Source: Triplophysa rosa
Lineage: Eukaryota; Chordata; Actinopteri; Cypriniformes; Nemacheilidae
DNA length: 64,000 bases
Assembly: GCF_024868665.1 (NCBI RefSeq)
Contig: NC_079913.1
Coordinates: 13,491,836-13,555,835 of the forward strand
Direction: 5' to 3'
Part shown: positions 59,865 to 64,000 of the stretch, one piece after another
Layout of the letters: every line of letters starts with the position of its first letter
How positions within the stretch are numbered: position 1 is the stretch's first letter
Program-made: the position numbers and the translations under genes
The notes under the pieces: generated by a model
The model's input: the letters and a program-made list of their open reading frames with translations, nothing else
Databases searched by the model: none
What the model was told of the DNA's origin: nothing

Positions 59865-61874
59865 TAGGGATGTGCCCAAATACCAAGATTTTATTCGGAA
59901 GTCACGAATAATGGCTTCAAAATGAATAATAGGAAAAATATTCAATGTGTGTCTCTTTAAGATGTTCATAGTTTATTCAGAACGCAGCGCTTCACTGACA
60001 CGCATGAGATGACAGAGGCGCGCAACCAAATTCAGATACCAAAAGAGCAAAGAACAAGATGGAAAATATAAAAGTGCAAGAGAGAGAAGACAGCTAGTCA
60101 CACGTTTTTTTAAAGGTGATTTATGATATATTTTTTGTGTTTTGTTTCTTAAGCTGACAGAATAACTGAGATGTTTATCTAAAATAATATTCCGAAGAAT
60201 GTGTTTTTCCGTGCTGTTGAGCATAAATGACCTTTTAAAGTATGGAAAAGCACCAACTGAAGCTTGACTGAAGCTGCTGTGTAAACGTAATAATAATAAT
60301 AATACATAAATTAAATCCTTAATTACTGTTAATTTAATAATATGTTTCAATTAAATTACTTCTGTATTGTCTTTTCTTCAAAATCCAGGAATTGTGATGT
60401 ATATTAAAAAACACATTTGGTTTAAATTCCGGTATAGCCCACTTTGCAAGATGTAAACACTGGTCCAGAAGCACTTTCAGTTTCAGTTTTTATTTATTTA
60501 TTTATTATAATTTTTTAAATCTTACATATGTATAATTAAATCTTAAAGATATTTGTTTAACATTTTAAATTAGTTAATATTCTGTTTGTTGAATTTTGTT
60601 TAAACGTCAGTGTAGTGAAGCACTTCTGGTTTTCGTTTTTATTTATTTATTATTTTTTATAGATATTTTTTCAAACTTTTGTGTACTGTAGTGTTAAAGT
60701 AACACTTTGTAGATTTTCGACCATAAAATAATGTCTCTAAAACTATTTCAGTGGTAGAACAACTCTTAACTGGACGAATTCTACTCCAGCTGCTATCCGA
60801 GCAGCCTTAAAGCGGCTACAACCACACTCTGTAAGTTCTGTGTTCGGGTCAGAACACACAGCCCTGCCCATCCCCTGCCTGTCACGAACTGGCAGAAAGA
60901 ACCCAATAGCAGGCAGGCGTGAAGGGGTTAACAAGGGTATTTATTATATAACAAAAACAGAACAAAAACACCCACAATGGGGGAAAACAGAACTAAGAAA
61001 TATAAAACAAAAGACTTCCCACGAGGGGGCAAAATGAAAACAAGAACAGCCAAAAAACTAACTAAAACAATGACCAAACGTCTTACCAAAAATAACATGA
61101 AAGGGAACACAGGCAGGGCAAGAACCAGGAACACAAAGACTTCAACAAGAACGAACACGGGCACAAGGTACAAGAACATGCATCTACACATGAACCGCAC
61201 ATAAACATACGTACACGCAATCCACCAACACAAGACAAAGAAACAAGAGGGTATATAAAGGAAAGACAAACGAGGGATAATTAACACAGGGCAGGTGTGG
61301 GTAATTAAACACTCAGGGAAAGATAACGAGGAAACGAGATGGCGGGAACAGAGACGAGACACTGGAGAGAACGTATATTATTGTCAAATATTGTCAACAT
61401 ATTGACAATAATATGTTTCTCTCCACACATAACCAAAGGCTTTGTCATGACTCTGCTACAGGACCAAGAAGAACATGACTAAATGAAGCAGAGCCATGAC
61501 ACTGCCTGCGTAAGAGTGCGTAATGGTTTCCAAACGACATTTCTACATTCGCTGGTTCCATCAATTCAGTAAACAAATTCATGTGTATTGCACTGCCCAC
61601 AGGGAAGCTTATACAGCGACATTATTTACGACACTGGTAACAGACTGCGCTTATCAAGCACATGGAGGAGCCGTCAGCAAAAGTTCTATAGTGTGGCTTT
61701 AAAGAACTAAAACAGGAAGTTCTTCTGGACCAGCGCTTAACCATAAATAACAACAACGTTTGGTTTAAGCCCCGCCCACTTTAACTGGTTTAATCTAAAT
61801 TCAGAAACAAATACAAATCATTTTGAAATTGATATAGATACAAATACAGATATTGGCTGCGCTGCACACCTCTA
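59865..61874. mobile_element. Non-autonomous hAT element split by a solo LTR
   Basis: Left TAGGGATGTGCCCAAATACC, right GCGCTGCACACCTCTA, flanked by ACCTAGAC (59857-59864) and ACCTTGAC (61875-61882), 7 of 8 matching. No transposase. Confidence 0.75.
60880..61501 (-). mobile_element. Solo LTR, family B, 622 bp
   Basis: TGTCACGAACTGG...AGAGCCATGACA with exact 5-bp duplication CTGCC (60875-60879 and 61502-61506). Same family as 17498-18098 and 21790-22880. Minus-strand sense: TATATACCCTC box near 61250, poly-A-signal region near 60940. It carries a local hairpin TATTGTCAACATATTGACAATA at its U3 end. Confidence 0.92.
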
Positions 61875-63324
61875 ACCTTGACAGAGTGAGAACTCGTAAT
61901 ATTTCCTTTAAATCCAACTTTATATATTAAACTTTACTGCCATGTTTGAGAGTTACTGTAGGTAATTCAGTCATGATAAGCCAGAGGCTACAAGTAATTT
62001 TCCATTCTGTTAGCGTAGTCGTGTTTACACAAGTTTTTAGATAAGGATCTTGCTACTTGATGATCGCTCATTTCAATCAAATAGAGATCTGGACCCATAT
62101 CTTACTATTACTTTAGTCATTTAAAGGGAATTTAAATGAGACACAACATCAAAACCTCCACCTCCAGTGCCGCTATGCTGATACTATAACATGAACAATA
62201 ATTATGCATTAAAATGTAATTATCTACGAGTATTCCAACAGGATAAACCATTACCTTGAGAGTCAGATAAAGCAAATAAACATTATTTTCACGCATTTAT
62301 TGAAAAGAGACCCCAGCATGTTATTTGAAACCATTATAACTCTTTAGTTTCTGCAGTTTAGAAGCTTTACAAATTGCCTTGAATTGGTGGGAAAGCTACA
62401 ATAGTAATTAATAAAAGCACTTTACAGAGGGCTGTATCGAAATGGATGGTTCAAAGAAAAGATGAGCACAGCAAGAAATGCAAGCCGGTATTGGTGACGG
62501 TATACTCTTCCATTGTTAGCGTGGAATGCCGCAGTCTCCCACCGAGAAGCCTCTAAATCACAGTATAAGCTCCACAGAGTGCAGAAGTCATTGAATTAGA
62601 CCCAGAAGGAATGCTAGAATCAAGCAAACTAGAACGATGTAATCGTTTCACTCCCATAGGTTTGCCTTGTGTACTACAGTGGAGGAAATAACAAGACATG
62701 GGTCCTCCAACCCATACAATCCTTAACAATGTAGGTTATTTGTCCTTTAAATACGACCCATAGGAGTGCCTACTAATTTAGCGTCTCTATCGGCAATTGG
62801 CTATCAATGCGTCATGTGTATGTGAAACTTTTAAACAATGCAAAGAAAAACGTTTCCGATTTTCATTGTGGAAACGCAATCTTAATGATGCAGATAAATG
62901 TTAGAGCAGCATTGTCTTGTGAATGTGAATTAGTCTGAAATAAATTTAGAAAAATATTGTAAACATCACCACAGAATGAGAATCTAATTGTAACACATCT
63001 GAATATTAACAGAAAAGCAAACCACTTCAGACAGGACAGTAACTGCAGTCCATGGGTTGTTGGTGGCAGTTTGTTTGCTTTGAGAGAATCTTAGTTTTCA
63101 TTTTCTGTTGTCTGTCACCTCTGACTGTTTGTCAATGAGTCAATGTTCATGTTTCTTGCCCCATCATGCTGCTGCATTCACCAGCACCTATTCATTCATG
63201 TCATGTTCTGCTTACTCATAATTTACCATTTACCATGTGTTATAACTGCTGTTACTACAATGTAATAACAGCATTACTGTGTAATAGCAAGTAAAACTAC
63301 AATAGAATAAACAATTCTGAAAAG

Positions 63325-63326
63325 TA

Positions 63327-63405
<79 letters not shown>
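63325..63405. repeat. (GAAA)n microsatellite
   Basis: About 20 uninterrupted GAAA units. Confidence 0.97.
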
Positions 63406-63406
<1 letters not shown>

Positions 63407-64000
63407 ATTTTCATTGGTGAGAAAGTGTTCAACAAAAAGTTATGCTATCTTTTCACTCCTTATGACAGAATGTCTTATAGTACCACATATTGTATAGTAC
63501 TCTGTTCCTTATAAAAACGTATTGGTAGTCATTTGTCCTACTGTATAGGAGCAACTATTCATTCATTATTCATGATTTATTAAAAACTAGCAGGTGAATA
63601 TTGTCCTATCTGGAGGTCACATAGGCAGCTTTCAGAGAATAAAGAATTTGCGATAAAAGCTGAAGTCTGTACATCTTACACCATTAAAACATCTCAGATT
63701 TTCTGGTAAAGTCATCTTTTAACTCATTAACGTCATGTTTCACCATTCATAGCAGCTTTGTGGGGATACCAGCTAGGGTGTTATTGTTGCATGCTAATGA
63801 CACTGTAGAATAGTGGCTTGTGTTTGTGTGTCTGCTTTACTTAAACATTGTAACTTTTGTCACACTCAAAGAAAAATTATGGTAAAATGCCTTTTTAGCA
63901 AAACGGGTAGGGGCATAGCTTCTGACACTCATTTGGGGTGTAGGTGAAAACGTCACATTATGCAAATTTATATTTAGCTTTTTCTGGAGGATTGGGCTAT

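Larger units (their letters stand above)
59690..64000 (+). other. iqsec3: iqsec3 intron 2, 5' part
   Basis: No further iqsec3 exon (IQ motif or SEC7 region) is visible to the end of the window. Apart from the hAT/LTR insertion and a microsatellite, 61883-64000 shows nothing definable. Confidence 0.7.

Overview
This window looks like the nuclear genome of a teleost fish, most probably a cypriniform. It is AT-rich, intron-rich and dense in hAT-type DNA transposons, L2-clade LINEs, short Ty3-like LTR elements, tRNA-derived SINEs of the HE1 type, and a short repeat starting GGGATAGTTCACCC that I associate with cyprinid genomes. There is no bacterial, plasmid or viral gene organisation.

One host gene can be supported firmly: the 5' part of iqsec3 (IQ-motif and SEC7-domain protein 3, an Arf guanine-nucleotide exchange factor of inhibitory synapses) on the + strand. 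Coding exon 1 is 33707-34224. A small 78-bp exon 2 is 59612-59689. The intron between them is about 25.4 kb and transposon-rich, and intron 2 runs off the window. Two weak orphan exon candidates lie head-to-head at 7.6-8.0 kb.

Layout. 1-24.9 kb is almost entirely nested transposons: LTRs, L2 copies, a BED-finger hAT transposase in two halves, a foldback element, a 3.2-kb LTR retroelement carrying a coding minisatellite, and nested solo LTRs. 24.9-33.5 kb is mostly unique AT-rich DNA upstream of iqsec3 with a few MITEs. 34.2-59.6 kb is iqsec3 intron 1. It holds a 4.2-kb inverted-terminal element (39957-44187) in which two different coding exons are each split by a palindromic insertion, several hAT elements with exact 8-bp target duplications, and an L2 copy. 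59.7-64 kb is intron 2, with a hAT element interrupted by a solo LTR.

Two observations stand out. (1) At 3031-3742 two short exons with GT..AG introns are followed at once by an exact intron-less copy of the same exons (105/105 identical). This is RNA-mediated, and I suggest it arose by strand transfer of spliced strong-stop cDNA within an LTR-like element. (2) The two halves of one hAT insertion (same 8-bp duplication, same L2 reading frame) lie 10 kb apart in the wrong order, and the order changes sit at isolated single N bases. The stretch 801-7340 probably belongs after 20887, so the first 21 kb should be read as imperfectly ordered.
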